From positions 1,302,001 to 1,366,000 of the forward strand of contig NZ_CP021431.1 of the NCBI RefSeq assembly GCF_002158905.1: a stretch of 64,000 nt of DNA, read 5' to 3'. Both the position numbers and the translations under genes were made by a program. This stretch comes from Yoonia vestfoldensis (GTDB lineage Bacteria > Pseudomonadota > Alphaproteobacteria > Rhodobacterales > Rhodobacteraceae). Shown piece by piece: positions 55,242-64,000 of this stretch. The first letter of the stretch is position 1. The number at the start of each line of letters is the position of its first letter. The notes beneath the pieces were generated by a model that saw only the letters and a program-made list of their open reading frames with translations, was not told where the DNA came from and did not search any database.

Positions 55242-56596
55242 TCTTGCCGCCGAAACCTGTTGCGCGGCCTGACAACGTCTCTTTGTGGCGCTATCTGCGG
55301 CTTTTTCGCCAAGATATCCTGTCGGCCCAGCCTGCGCGGCTTTACCATGCCTGGATGGCCGAATTTCGCACGCCGTTCTTTCGGTCCTTCCTGATCAATG
55401 ACCCCGCCTTGCTGCGCGAAGTGCTCAAAGACAATCCCGCAGCCTATCCCAAATCCGACCGGATCGGCGCGGGGCTGCGGCCCTTGCTGGGCGATAGCGT
55501 GTTTTTGACCAATGGCGCGCAATGGCGCGCGCAGCGGCGCATCATCGACCCCGCGTTTGAAGGCGGGCGGCTGCGTGACACGTTTCCCGCCATCGTGGCC
55601 GCAGGGCAGGCAGGCTGCGCGCGGATGGTGGCGCTGGCCGATGACAGCCCGCGTGCGATTGATGCCGCCGCCAGCCATATCGCGGCGGATGTGATCTTTC
55701 GCACGTTGTTTTCATTGCCGATCGAGGATGAAACCGCCGCCGAGGTCTATCACCGGTTCCAGCGCTATCAGCAGGCGCAGCCGATCCTGAACCTTGCGGC
55801 CTTTCTGCCCGGTCCGCGCTGGATGCCACGGTTTTTCCGCCCCGGCGTGCGCGCCCAGGCCCGCGCGATCCGCCGGCTGATCGCCGATCTGACCCAAGCC
55901 CGGCTGGACCAGATCAGCGCAGGCACAGCGCCGGATGATCTGGCCACCAAGATCATGACAACGGCGGATCCGCAGACCGGCAAGACCTTTAGCAAGGGCG
56001 AAATGGTCGATCAGGTGGCGATTTTCTTTCTGGCGGGGCATGAAACCAGCGCGTCGGCGCTGGCTTGGGCGCTGTATCTGCTGGCGACCCATCCTGATTG
56101 GCAAGACAAGGTCGCGGCAGAGGCGGCGCTGTTTGACGACCGCTTCAGCGATCTGTCGCAGCTTGCCGTGACCCGCGATGTGTTTCGTGAAACTTTGCGG
56201 CTGTATCCGCCAGTGCCGATGATGGTGCGCGAGGCCAGCAAAGCCACGATGTTCCGCGCGCGCGCTGTGCCTGCGGGGGCGCAGATCGTGCTGTCGCCAT
56301 GGCATCTGCACCGGCATGAACGGATCTGGGATGCGCCCGATGCTTTTGACCCCGCGCGCTGGCAGGATGGCGCGACCAAGACCGCGCAGCGCGACGGATA
56401 TCTGCCCTTTTCGGCCGGGCCGCGCATGTGCAGCGGCGCGGGCTTTGCCATGATCGAAGGTGTCGTGTTGCTGGCGCAATTGGTCGGCTGGTTCCGTTTC
56501 GCGCCGGTCGCGGGGCAGGTGCCGGTGCCTGCGGCGCATCTGACGGTGCGGTCCCGCGATGGGATCCTGCTGCGAATCACGCCACGCGGCGCGTGA
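55238..56596 (+). CDS. Cytochrome P450
   Basis: 452-residue soluble P450 without a TM anchor. The I-helix motif AGHETSASALAW holds His268-Glu269-Thr270. The K-helix ETLRLYPP has the Glu-x-x-Arg. The heme ligand is Cys398 in FSAGPRMCSGAGFA, where the canonical FxxGxRxCxG form is complete. It resembles CYP4/CYP102-like fatty-acid hydroxylases more than soluble steroid P450s (CFGxG patterns absent). No ferredoxin or reductase is adjacent. The start overlaps the upstream hydrolase-like gene by four bases, so the pair is coupled. Confidence 0.88.
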   Translation: MILPPKPVARPDNVSLWRYLRLFRQDILSAQPARLYHAWMAEFRTPFFRSFLINDPALLREVLKDNPAAYPKSDRIGAGLRPLLGDSVFLTNGAQWRAQRRIIDPAFEGGRLRDTFPAIVAAGQAGCARMVALADDSPRAIDAAASHIAADVIFRTLFSLPIEDETAAEVYHRFQRYQQAQPILNLAAFLPGPRWMPRFFRPGVRAQARAIRRLIADLTQARLDQISAGTAPDDLATKIMTTADPQTGKTFSKGEMVDQVAIFFLAGHETSASALAWALYLLATHPDWQDKVAAEAALFDDRFSDLSQLAVTRDVFRETLRLYPPVPMMVREASKATMFRARAVPAGAQIVLSPWHLHRHERIWDAPDAFDPARWQDGATKTAQRDGYLPFSAGPRMCSGAGFAMIEGVVLLAQLVGWFRFAPVAGQVPVPAAHLTVRSRDGILLRITPRGA

Positions 56597-56837
56597 ATTG
56601 TTTCCAATAACTGCGTTTGATGGGGTATCGCATAGGTTTAGTGGGGTATTGGAAACGATAGCCCGCAGCCCTGCCTTATTGCCAGCCTGCCCATGCGCGC
56701 CAGATTGCCAAAATATACGATAATTCAGGGTGATATCGCGGATTGTGCCGCTTGCCATGCCAAGGGATAGATTGCGCCGCAGCCATGATTGTGCCACAGC
56801 TTTGACCAAGATGCACAACCGCAGGATGGGGGACGTC
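56597..56837. other. Non-coding gap with an inverted repeat after the P450 gene
   Basis: Contains the perfect 10-bp arms GTTTCCAATA (56600-56609) and TATTGGAAAC (56647-56656), separated by 37 bases, and two copies of TGGGGTAT (56631-56638 and 56642-56649) inside. The rest has no visible gene. GGGGGA at 56828-56832 is the ribosome site of the next small gene. Confidence 0.6.
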
Positions 56838-57083
56838 ATGACAATCGCACTGCCCGGATCGTCCCGGAACGGCCTGTCGCGGCTCTTTGGCCGCAGGAAA
56901 GCCGCAGATCAACCGACACTTGCGGCGGATCCGCTTGGCCCGCGTGATATCGTGCGTTTGTTCAGGGGAGGCAAAGGGTGCGCGCCGGATCAGGCGATTG
57001 CGCCCGCCGGGCTGAACGATCGCGAACATCAAGATATCGCCCGTTTGTCCCGCCTGCGCGGCGCGCTTTATTCCAAAGATTGA
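56838..57083 (+). CDS. Orphan small protein, unknown function
   Basis: 81 residues (MTIALPGSSRNGLSRLFGRRKAADQ...), basic at the N-terminus and soluble. The segment GPRDIVRLFRGGKG and C-terminal RLSRLRGALYSKD have no recognised family. GGGGGA sits six bases upstream of the ATG at 56838. Earlier in-frame ATGs exist upstream but lack ribosome sites. It overlaps the convergent ribbon-helix-helix gene by 16 bases. Existence is moderately supported. Confidence 0.5.
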   Translation: MTIALPGSSRNGLSRLFGRRKAADQPTLAADPLGPRDIVRLFRGGKGCAPDQAIAPAGLNDREHQDIARLSRLRGALYSKD

Positions 57084-57301
57084 CCCTGCGGCAGGCTGCG
57101 TTCCAGAACATAGACCCGGATCGCCGAGGCCAGACCAAGATCGCCGCGCTCTGCGTCGATTTCAGCGGCCAGGCCGTTGATCGTCTTGGCGTCACGGCGC
57201 GCGATGTCGCAAAATGTTTTCCAGAAAATCTCTTCCAGCGTCACGCTGGTGCGATGGCCGCGCAGGGTCAGTGAATGTTTCGCGGGGCGGCGGTGGGTCA
57301 C
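57068..57301 (-). CDS. Ribbon-helix-helix domain protein (RHH_4 type)
   Basis: 77-residue protein with HRTSVTLEEIFWKTFCDIAR followed by INGLAAEID, typical of the alphaproteobacterial RHH_4 domain. It could bind DNA as a dimer; targets are unknown. It begins at GTG 57301, directly abutting the DUF4169 stop. Order on the minus strand: fumC, DUF4169, this gene. Confidence 0.75.
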   Translation of the reverse strand: MTHRRPAKHSLTLRGHRTSVTLEEIFWKTFCDIARRDAKTINGLAAEIDAERGDLGLASAIRVYVLERSLPQGQSLE

Positions 57302-57474
57302 CTAATCATCCTCGAATTTCAGCTGGGACAGGTGGTCATGGGCCTTTTCGGCGCGGGCTGCATCCAGCAGCCGTTGCGCCTTGGTGCGGCCAAAGCGGAT
57401 GGCGTTTTCATCCGCCTTGGCCTTGGCCGCGGCCCGGTCGCGTTCCTTGCGCGCCTGGTTCAGGTTGACGGGCT

Positions 57475-57478
<4 letters not shown>
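57302..57478 (-). CDS. DUF4169 family small protein
   Basis: 58-residue, strongly charged helical protein: [19 protein letters not shown] is the family N-terminus, and it ends LSQLKFEDD. It is a coiled-coil-like Lys/Arg/Ala helix. It begins at a GTG (57478-57476) overlapping the fumC stop by three bases (GTGA) and ends adjacent to the RHH gene start. Function is unknown. The conserved fumC-DUF4169-RHH order is common in Rhodobacterales in my recollection. Confidence 0.72.
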
Positions 57479-58866
<1,388 letters not shown>

Positions 58867-58931
58867 GGGGTGATCCTTTGGTTCAATGGTCCAAAGGGTT
58901 TTAGCAGCGGACGCGCCCTGCGCAAGCCACC

Positions 58932-59399
58932 CTATTTGCGGAATTTGTCGAGGCTGACAACCTCGGCCTCTTTCCTTGCGGCGGGTTTGGTATCGTCGGG
59001 TTCGGCCATTTCATGCATCGGCGCTTCGGCGATTGGGGCGGGGTCGTCCTGTGTTTCGAACCGCAGGCCGAATTCGACGGAGGGATCGACGAAAGTCTTG
59101 ATCGCGTCATAAGGGATATAGAGCGTTTCGGGATTATCCCCGAAATTCAGCGTGATGGTGAACCCTTCGTCGGTGACATCGAGATTGGCAAACCAATGCT
59201 GGATCACGACGGTCATTTCGCCCGGATACCGGTCGGACAACCAATCCGCGATTTCGACATCGGGATGCATCGTGTCAAAGGTGACAAAGAAATGGTGATT
59301 GCCGGGCAGGCCGGTCTTGGCCACGTTTTCCAGCACCTGCTGGATCAGGCCACGCATGGCGCGGTGCATCAGATTTCCATAATCAATGGTATTGGGCAC
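58932..59399 (-). CDS. sspB: SspB family ClpXP adaptor
   Basis: 155-residue SspB-alpha-type adaptor delivering ssrA-tagged proteins to ClpXP. It matches [40 protein letters not shown]. It has an Ala/Glu-rich linker and a C-terminal basic tail ending SLDKFRK, the likely ClpX-binding motif. The start is GTG 59399, seven bases after AGGAG. The tmRNA gene nearby supplies its substrate tag; the two are 2.8 kb apart. Confidence 0.9.
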   Translation of the reverse strand: MPNTIDYGNLMHRAMRGLIQQVLENVAKTGLPGNHHFFVTFDTMHPDVEIADWLSDRYPGEMTVVIQHWFANLDVTDEGFTITLNFGDNPETLYIPYDAIKTFVDPSVEFGLRFETQDDPAPIAEAPMHEMAEPDDTKPAARKEAEVVSLDKFRK

Positions 59400-59459
59400 G
59401 GCGCTACTCCTGTCATTCCCTGCCAGCATAGGGGATTCTGCGGCCAAGAAAAGAGGCAG

Positions 59460-60710
59460 TCAGAGCGCGGCCAAGCCAAATGTCAGCCCCCATGCCGTCA
59501 GCGCCACCAGCGGCAAGACCCGCCAGAGCGGCCATTGCAGGCGCAACAGCAAAACCGCCGCCAGCCCGGTCAGCCCGATCGCCAGCGGTTGCAGGCTGGA
59601 CAGATCGGGCAGGACCATGCTGATCACGCCGCTTTGCAGCCGCGTCACCGTGCCAAAGACCACATGCAGCGCGAACCAGAGCGACAGATTGGCAATCACC
59701 CCCACGACCGCAGCCGTGATCCCCGCAAGGGCTGCGCGCAGGCGCGGGCGCCCATCCAGCCAGTCGATCAGCGGCGCGCCTGCGAAAATCCAGATGAAAC
59801 AGGGCAGGAATGTCACCCAAAGCGTCAACGCCCCCGCCGCCAGCGCCACGCCTGTGCCGCCCTGTGCCAGCCCCGCCACCATGGCCACGAATTGCGTGAC
59901 AAGGATCAGCGGGCCGGGCGTGGTTTCCGCCAGCCCCAGCGCATCCATCATCTGCGGTGTCGTCAACCAGCCATAGGAAAAGACCACCTCTTGGGTCATA
60001 TAGGCCAAGACCGCATAGGCCCCGCCGAAAGTGACCACCGCCATCAGCGAAAAGAAGGCGGCGATATCCAGCAAGAAAGCGCTGCCCGCCCAAGCCACCG
60101 CCACCACAGGTGCCGCCCAGAGCGCGCCGCCCACCACCAGCACCCGTAAGGCGGATCGCAGCCCGCCGCCCGGTGCGGGCTCTGTCGCGCTTTGGTCATG
60201 GCGCATCACCGCGCCCGCCAGACCCGCGACCAGCACCACGACCGGAAATGGCACGGCAAAGAAAAACAGCGCCACAAAGGCCGCCGCCGCGATCAGCAGA
60301 TGCGCGCGCGATACCAGCGCGCGGCCTGCGATCTTGATCAGGGCGGCGATGACGATGACGATCACCGTCGCCTTGACGCCCAGAAACAGCGCCTGCACGA
60401 CCGCCAGATTGCCGTAAGCCCCGTAAAGCAGCGCCAAAGCCGCGATCACGATGGCCCCCGGCAGCACGAACAACCCGCCCCCGATCAGCCCGCCGATCAC
60501 GCCAGCGCGTTTCCAGCCCGCATAGGTGGCCAGCTGCATCGCCTCTGGTCCCGGCAGCAACATGCAAAAGGACAGCGCGCGCAGGAATTGCGGCTCGGTC
60601 AGCCAGCCCCGTTTATCGACCAATTCCTGATGCATCAGCGCGATCTGCGCCGCAGGCCCGCCAAAGGACAACAGCCCGATCCGGCCAAAGACCGCGATTA
60701 AATCTTTCAA
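59460..60710 (-). CDS. chrA: Chromate transporter ChrA
   Basis: 416-residue CHR-family membrane protein with two homologous halves: FGRIGLLSFGGPAAQIALMHQEL and VVTFGGAYAVLAYMTQEVV, plus the PGPEAMQLATYAGWKR segment. It exports chromate or related oxyanions. About ten to twelve TM helices are implied. Its start is 10 bp downstream of the DUF1194 stop. Confidence 0.9.
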   Translation of the reverse strand: MKDLIAVFGRIGLLSFGGPAAQIALMHQELVDKRGWLTEPQFLRALSFCMLLPGPEAMQLATYAGWKRAGVIGGLIGGGLFVLPGAIVIAALALLYGAYGNLAVVQALFLGVKATVIVIVIAALIKIAGRALVSRAHLLIAAAAFVALFFFAVPFPVVVLVAGLAGAVMRHDQSATEPAPGGGLRSALRVLVVGGALWAAPVVAVAWAGSAFLLDIAAFFSLMAVVTFGGAYAVLAYMTQEVVFSYGWLTTPQMMDALGLAETTPGPLILVTQFVAMVAGLAQGGTGVALAAGALTLWVTFLPCFIWIFAGAPLIDWLDGRPRLRAALAGITAAVVGVIANLSLWFALHVVFGTVTRLQSGVISMVLPDLSSLQPLAIGLTGLAAVLLLRLQWPLWRVLPLVALTAWGLTFGLAAL

Positions 60711-60720
60711 GCGTCGTCCC

Positions 60721-61368
60721 CTAACCGATGACCCGGGCGATTTCGCGCAGGATCTTGGCCCTGATCGCCGCAGGATAATCTTGATGCATACGGGCCGTCA
60801 TGACAAACCCGTCCCGCGTGATGACCGCGCTTTGTAAATAGTTTGTAATGGTCCGCCCCATGCTTTCGATGCCGATCCCGTTGATGGTCACGCCCGCCCG
60901 TTCGGCGCGGCCCCGCGCAAGGCGCACGTCACTGCCCGCATTGGCGGTGCCATCGGTGGACATATCGATGACCTTGCGTTTGCAATCGGCGACCGCGTCG
61001 AATTGCGCCAGTGAAAACAAGATCGCCTCGGAGGTGGCGGTGCCGGAGAGCACAAAGGCCCGTTCCATGTTGCGCGCGCGTTGCGACAGCTGCGCGGCCT
61101 GACCGGCATGGGTGATCCGTTCCCAGGGGATCGCCACGACCTGTTCATCCACGCCCGACCATTGCACGACGGCGACAGCGACACGGTCGCGCAGCATGAT
61201 GTCGACGATCTCGCTGTCGCGCAAAGCATCGGCCAGCCCGTCGGTTTGCAGGCGGTATTCGGCGGCATCGACGCTGTTGGACACATCGATGGTCAGCAAG
61301 AGCGCCGTTTCACAGGCCAGGGCAGGTGTGACCGACAGGGCAAAGACAAACGGGGCAAGACAACGCAT
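60721..61368 (-). CDS. DUF1194 vWA-like secreted protein
   Basis: 215-residue protein with a signal peptide (MRCLAPFVFALSVTPALA). A vWA-like MIDAS motif DxSxS is seen in LLTIDVSNSVDAAEYRL, with a later Thr/Asp (DMSTDGTANAGSD). The family is DUF1194, common in alphaproteobacteria, of unknown function. It is followed by chrA, 10 bp away, so they may be one operon. Confidence 0.82.
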   Translation of the reverse strand: MRCLAPFVFALSVTPALACETALLLTIDVSNSVDAAEYRLQTDGLADALRDSEIVDIMLRDRVAVAVVQWSGVDEQVVAIPWERITHAGQAAQLSQRARNMERAFVLSGTATSEAILFSLAQFDAVADCKRKVIDMSTDGTANAGSDVRLARGRAERAGVTINGIGIESMGRTITNYLQSAVITRDGFVMTARMHQDYPAAIRAKILREIARVIG

Positions 61369-61405
61369 GACCCAGCATCCTTGCCCCGCGCGGGCTTGGC
61401 AAGGC

Positions 61406-62155
61406 CTAGCTGGCCGCCCGGATCATCACAAGGCCGCCAGTCTCGCCTTCCAGGACGCCATGTTCGGCGGATGTGGGTTTGACCATCGCCGCCAGCAGCA
61501 CATCGACAGAGGTCCAATAGGGCACATACCAATGCTGATCGACTTCGAGGATCAGCACGCGGTCTTTTGCGGCATCATAGGCGCCGATCAGCGCGATATG
61601 CGGCCCGTCCCAATCGCCGGTCACGACGCCTTGATTGAAATAGACCATGACCGCGTCATCGGCGCTGGTTTCATTCTGGACCAGCATGGCGACCAGCTGG
61701 GCGCGCGCGTCATCGGTCGCGGCTTTTGGGTGAAACGGCGTCACAATTCGGTCCAGCCCGACAGCGGCCAGCGCCGCGCCGGTGAAATCCACCAATTGCT
61801 GGAAGGTCACGCCATCCCCACCCTCGGCAGAGAGCGCGGCCCATGTGGCATTGCCGGTCAGGTCCAGCAATTCCTCTTGGGTCATGATGGTTTGCGACGC
61901 CCATGCAGGCTGGCCCATGATCCCGTTGATCGCCGCTGTCACCGTTCCGATGGAACAGGCCGAGGTGGTGAATTGCGGTTTCACAAAGGCCGAAAACGCC
62001 CAGTAATCGGGGGCAGGGGCCGCGCGCAGATAGGCGGTATCGGCGGTAAAGATCTGGGCATCCGCGCCCAGCTTGGCGTAATCATCAGGGTCTTGCGCCA
62101 TGGCGGGCAGGGCCGCAACAACAGATACCGCAAGACCAAAGGCAAATCGTGACAT
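61406..62155 (-). CDS. Periplasmic phytochelatin synthase-like protein
   Basis: 249-residue secreted protein (signal peptide SRFAFGLAVSVVAALPAMA). The fold resembles phytochelatin synthase, a papain-like clan CA peptidase: Cys67 in TTSACSIGTVTAAIN, His186 in DGPHIALIGAYD and Glu204/Asp206 in LILEVDQHWYVPYW fill the Cys-His-Asp positions. The first acidic position is Glu where the family usually has Asp. Such bacterial proteins may deglycinate glutathione or act on peptides. The start at 62155 follows GGAG. It is transcribed toward DUF1194. Confidence 0.72.
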   Translation of the reverse strand: MSRFAFGLAVSVVAALPAMAQDPDDYAKLGADAQIFTADTAYLRAAPAPDYWAFSAFVKPQFTTSACSIGTVTAAINGIMGQPAWASQTIMTQEELLDLTGNATWAALSAEGGDGVTFQQLVDFTGAALAAVGLDRIVTPFHPKAATDDARAQLVAMLVQNETSADDAVMVYFNQGVVTGDWDGPHIALIGAYDAAKDRVLILEVDQHWYVPYWTSVDVLLAAMVKPTSAEHGVLEGETGGLVMIRAAS

Positions 62156-62209
62156 GGCAGGCTCCAACATATGATGATGGATCAGGTTAGCGCCGAAATT
62201 TTTGATTTG

Positions 62210-62251
62210 AAAAGAGGGAAAAGGTGCAGGTTTCTGTTGCCAGGTACCTGC
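62210..62251 (-). terminator. Terminator hairpin at the 3' end of the tmRNA gene
   Basis: On the minus strand GCAGGT (62251-62246) pairs with ACCTGC (62231-62226), followed by a U-rich tract (62225-62210). It lies just past the tmRNA coding-piece sequence. Confidence 0.6.
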
Positions 62252-62550
62252 GGACCCCGCCTATGGTCGCAAAACCATAGGACTTAAGGTTTCAATAGTT
62301 CCGACTGCTTACGCAGCCATCGCCATTGGTGCTTTGTTGTCATTTGCAACTAGCTTTTTTGTACCGATAACGGTGGTAACTCACCGAGACAAAGCAAACC
62401 CCTTTAGACGTTCGTCGATCCTGTTTCGTCCCCATGGCTGCCAAATGAGCAGTGTTTGGTGGAGACGCCGGGTACCGCCCCCGGGTCCGATCCGCGTATT
62501 ACGAGCGCGTTTATGTCCATAGTCCCGAAGGACAAGGCAGAGGTAGGCTT
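62226..62550 (-). ncRNA. ssrA: Circularly permuted two-piece tmRNA
   Basis: On the minus strand the order is acceptor piece first, then coding piece. The acceptor piece ends at the encoded CCA (62459-62457) with CGTCTCC (62467-62461) and A73. A 23-base intervening stretch (62456-62434) follows. The coding piece starts with GGGGACG at 62433, and GGGGACG pairs with CGTCTCC as the acceptor stem, with one G-U pair. The tag frame (62347-62309) reads ANDNKAPMAMAA then TAA. The permuted order and ANDNxAPxAxAA tag are the alphaproteobacterial form. The 5' end of the acceptor piece and 3' end of the coding piece are approximate. Confidence 0.92.
62309..62347 (-). other. tmRNA tag reading frame
   Basis: The resume codon GCA lies at 62347-62345 and the TAA stop at 62311-62309. 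The 12-residue tag ANDNKAPMAMAA is added to proteins from stalled ribosomes, marking them for ClpXP/SspB. It keeps the ANDN start and AA end; the M-A-M-A-A end is a lineage-specific variation. Confidence 0.9.
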
Positions 62551-62557
62551 TCCCCCG

Positions 62558-62914
62558 CTACATTGCAAGAGGCAGGTTCAGCGCCAGCGCGCCCAGACCG
62601 ACCAGCGCCTCGACCCCGAAGAATGTCCATTTCTTGCGCGTCCTGCCATCAAGCCCCAGCGAGGTCGCCCGCCCCAGGGCCGCCCCCAGCCAGCAAAAAC
62701 CCAGCATCGCATAGGCGACAGGCCCGCCCAGCAGCAGCGCGCCCGCGCCCATGCCCACGAACAAAGCCCCTGCCGAGGCGCGGATTTCCGACGGGCCCAT
62801 CCCCGACGGTCCGGCCTGCAAATCCAGCGTTTCCAGCGTGTACCGCGGGGCCAGCCAGCCAAACAGGCCCAGCCCGATACTGGCCAGCGCAAAGATGATA
62901 TTGATGATGTCCAT
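62558..62914 (-). CDS. DUF4345-like small membrane protein
   Basis: 118-residue protein with four hydrophobic segments: FALASIGLGLFGWLAPRYTLETL, FVGMGAGALLLG, VAYAMLGFCWLGAALGRA and FFGVEALVGLGALALNL. It resembles DUF4345-type four-TM proteins; function is unknown. It is located between hemN and the tmRNA gene and is transcribed on the same strand as both. Confidence 0.65.
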   Translation of the reverse strand: MDIINIIFALASIGLGLFGWLAPRYTLETLDLQAGPSGMGPSEIRASAGALFVGMGAGALLLGGPVAYAMLGFCWLGAALGRATSLGLDGRTRKKWTFFGVEALVGLGALALNLPLAM

Positions 62915-62962
62915 GGCCTGTTCCCTTGTTCAGCCTCTAAGCTGGCACAACCTGCCGCCAGT

Positions 62963-64000
62963 TCAAGAGGCTTGGGAATAGCGCGCCGCCACCGCACCCG
63001 ACCCGTCATAGGCATTGGCGATGATCCGCGTCAGCGGGCGGCCTTGTGGCAGAATGCGGATGCGGTCGCCTTTTTGCACCACCATGCCTGCGAATTGGTC
63101 CAGCACTGCGCGATGCACGGGGGCGAGGATCGCGGCCAAAGGATGCTGGTCCAGCAGGGCAAGATCAATTTCGAAATCGCACATCAGCATGCTGATCGCT
63201 TGCGCGCGCAGCCGGTCTTGCGGGCCCATCGCATAGCCGCGATGGCCCGCCAGATCGCCCGCCGTGATCCGCGCGATATAGGCGGCGGTGGCGGCGGCAT
63301 TCTGGACATAACCGCCGTCGTATTGCGAAATCGCGGATGCCCCGATCCCGATCAGGCTGGGGCAGCTATCATCGGTATAGCCCTGGAAATTGCGCCGCAG
63401 CCGGCCCTGTTGCATCGCTTTTGTCAAACTGTCGGCGGGTTTGCCGAAATGGTCGATCCCGATCGGCAGATAGCCTGCCGCATCAAAGGCGCGCGCGGCC
63501 TGCTGGGCCAAGGCATAGCGGTCTTCTTCCTTGGGCAGGGCCGCATCGGGGATCAGTTTTTGCCGTTTGGAAAAATTTGGCACATGGGCATAACCGAACA
63601 GCGCGATCCGGTCAGGATCAAGGCGGCGGACCTGCGCGATGGTGTCCGCGAATTTCGCCTCGGTCTGATGCGGCAAGCCGTAAACCAGATCGGCGTTCAG
63701 CGATCCGATCCCCGCCGCGCGCAGGCTGTCCACGCAGGCTTGGGTTGTTGCAAAGCTTTGTTCGCGGCCAATCGCGGCCTGCACATCGGGGGCGAAATCC
63801 TGAATGCCGATACTGGCGCGGGTCATGCCCATATCGGCCAGCATCGCGATCTTGGCGTCGTCCACCAGCGTCGGGTCGATCTCGACCGAAAAGCTGAAAT
63901 CACCGGCAGGCGGGATCACATCCATCACCGCCTGTGCCAGATCGCGGATCATATCGGGCGGCAGGATCGTGGGCGTGCCGCCGCCCCAATGCATTTGCCC
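62963..64000 (-). CDS. hemN: Oxygen-independent coproporphyrinogen III oxidase (N-terminus outside window)
   Basis: Radical SAM HemN; about 346 residues are visible and the frame continues past 64000, so the CxxxCxxC cluster motif is beyond the window. Visible features are QMHWGGGTPT, VEIDPTLVDDAKI, GIQDFAPDVQAAIGREQSF, NADLVYGLPHQTEAKF, LFGYAHVPNFSKRQ, RNFQGYTDDSCPSLIGIGASAISQYDGGYVQN and a C-terminal HemN domain. It converts coproporphyrinogen III to protoporphyrinogen IX anaerobically. The LFxYAHxP and NFQGYT segments favour HemN over HemW. Confidence 0.93.
   Translation of the reverse strand, partial: GQMHWGGGTPTILPPDMIRDLAQAVMDVIPPAGDFSFSVEIDPTLVDDAKIAMLADMGMTRASIGIQDFAPDVQAAIGREQSFATTQACVDSLRAAGIGSLNADLVYGLPHQTEAKFADTIAQVRRLDPDRIALFGYAHVPNFSKRQKLIPDAALPKEEDRYALAQQAARAFDAAGYLPIGIDHFGKPADSLTKAMQQGRLRRNFQGYTDDSCPSLIGIGASAISQYDGGYVQNAAATAAYIARITAGDLAGHRGYAMGPQDRLRAQAISMLMCDFEIDLALLDQHPLAAILAPVHRAVLDQFAGMVVQKGDRIRILPQGRPLTRIIANAYDGSGAVAARYSQAS

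Noticed and set aside
56600..56656. Small transposon ends
   Set aside because: Inverted arms are only 10 bp, with no target duplication and no transposase frame nearby.
62334..62898. Plus-strand frames of 62 and 148 residues
   Set aside because: They overlap the tmRNA on the other strand and show no protein family.

Overview
The window reads as ordinary chromosome of a Rhodobacterales (Roseobacter-group) alphaproteobacterium. It is GC-rich and densely coding. Lineage markers are a circularly permuted tmRNA gene, the CckA cell-cycle kinase with a CtrA-type box, alphaproteobacterial SOS boxes (GTTC-N7-GTTC), the zeta-type F1-ATPase inhibitor, an aglEFGAK alpha-glucoside locus, and several small alphaproteobacterial families. 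I see no transposase, integrase, prophage, CRISPR array or rRNA operon. Two ordinary tRNAs and the tmRNA are present.

Layout. 1-2.4 kb: end of pgl, then pgi and a prepilin-peptidase-like membrane protein that lacks both catalytic aspartates. 2.4-5.8 kb (minus): ridA, tRNA-Gly(CCC), a RACo/RamA-type corrinoid activator and a TVP38-like membrane protein. 5.9-10.9 kb: guaB-rsmB, then cckA behind a CtrA box. 10.9-22 kb: divergent sugar locus aglR-bgl-glk (minus) and aglEFGAK plus an HpcH/HpaI aldolase (plus), with two LacI-type operators. 22-24.3 kb (minus): PF13769 protein, MTHFR-like protein and methyl-H4folate:corrinoid methyltransferase. 24.5-33.3 kb: ppx/gppA, rlmE, a sulfotransferase, recA (SOS box), alaS, a DUF1330 gene and typA. 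33.4-36.8 kb: yitT-SMR pair, a TbpB-like lipoprotein and icd. 36.9-40.4 kb: tRNA(CAT), purM-purN, rnd and sufE. 40.4-44.8 kb: DUF1638, a 60-aa membrane protein, the corrinoid protein, a radical SAM repair-like gene with an SOS box and a 104-bp tail repeat, homocysteine methyltransferase and the zeta inhibitor. 44.9-49.7 kb: purC-purS-purQ and dctB-dctD. 50.1-57 kb: rne, a tusA-like gene, ccdA, a hydrolase-like protein, a cytochrome P450 and an orphan. 57-64 kb (minus): RHH protein, DUF4169, fumC, sspB, chrA, DUF1194, a phytochelatin-synthase-like protein, tmRNA, DUF4345 and hemN (cut by the window end).

Working together. Pgl/Pgi/Glk with the alpha-glucoside importer, the glucosidases and an Entner-Doudoroff-type aldolase candidate form one sugar-catabolic theme. 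purM, purN, purC, purS, purQ and guaB form a purine theme. The most interesting theme is corrinoid methyl transfer. The parts of a cobalamin-dependent methionine synthase are present as separate genes spread over about 41 kb: homocysteine domain, B12 domain, methyl-H4folate domain and a RACo-type reactivator. With them are DUF1638, an MTHFR-like protein and a tiny unnamed membrane protein. Other points of note are a DctD-type regulator without the GAFTGA sigma-54 loop, a SOS-boxed radical SAM gene whose C-terminal coding tail is repeated twice downstream, and the tmRNA with tag ANDNKAPMAMAA.
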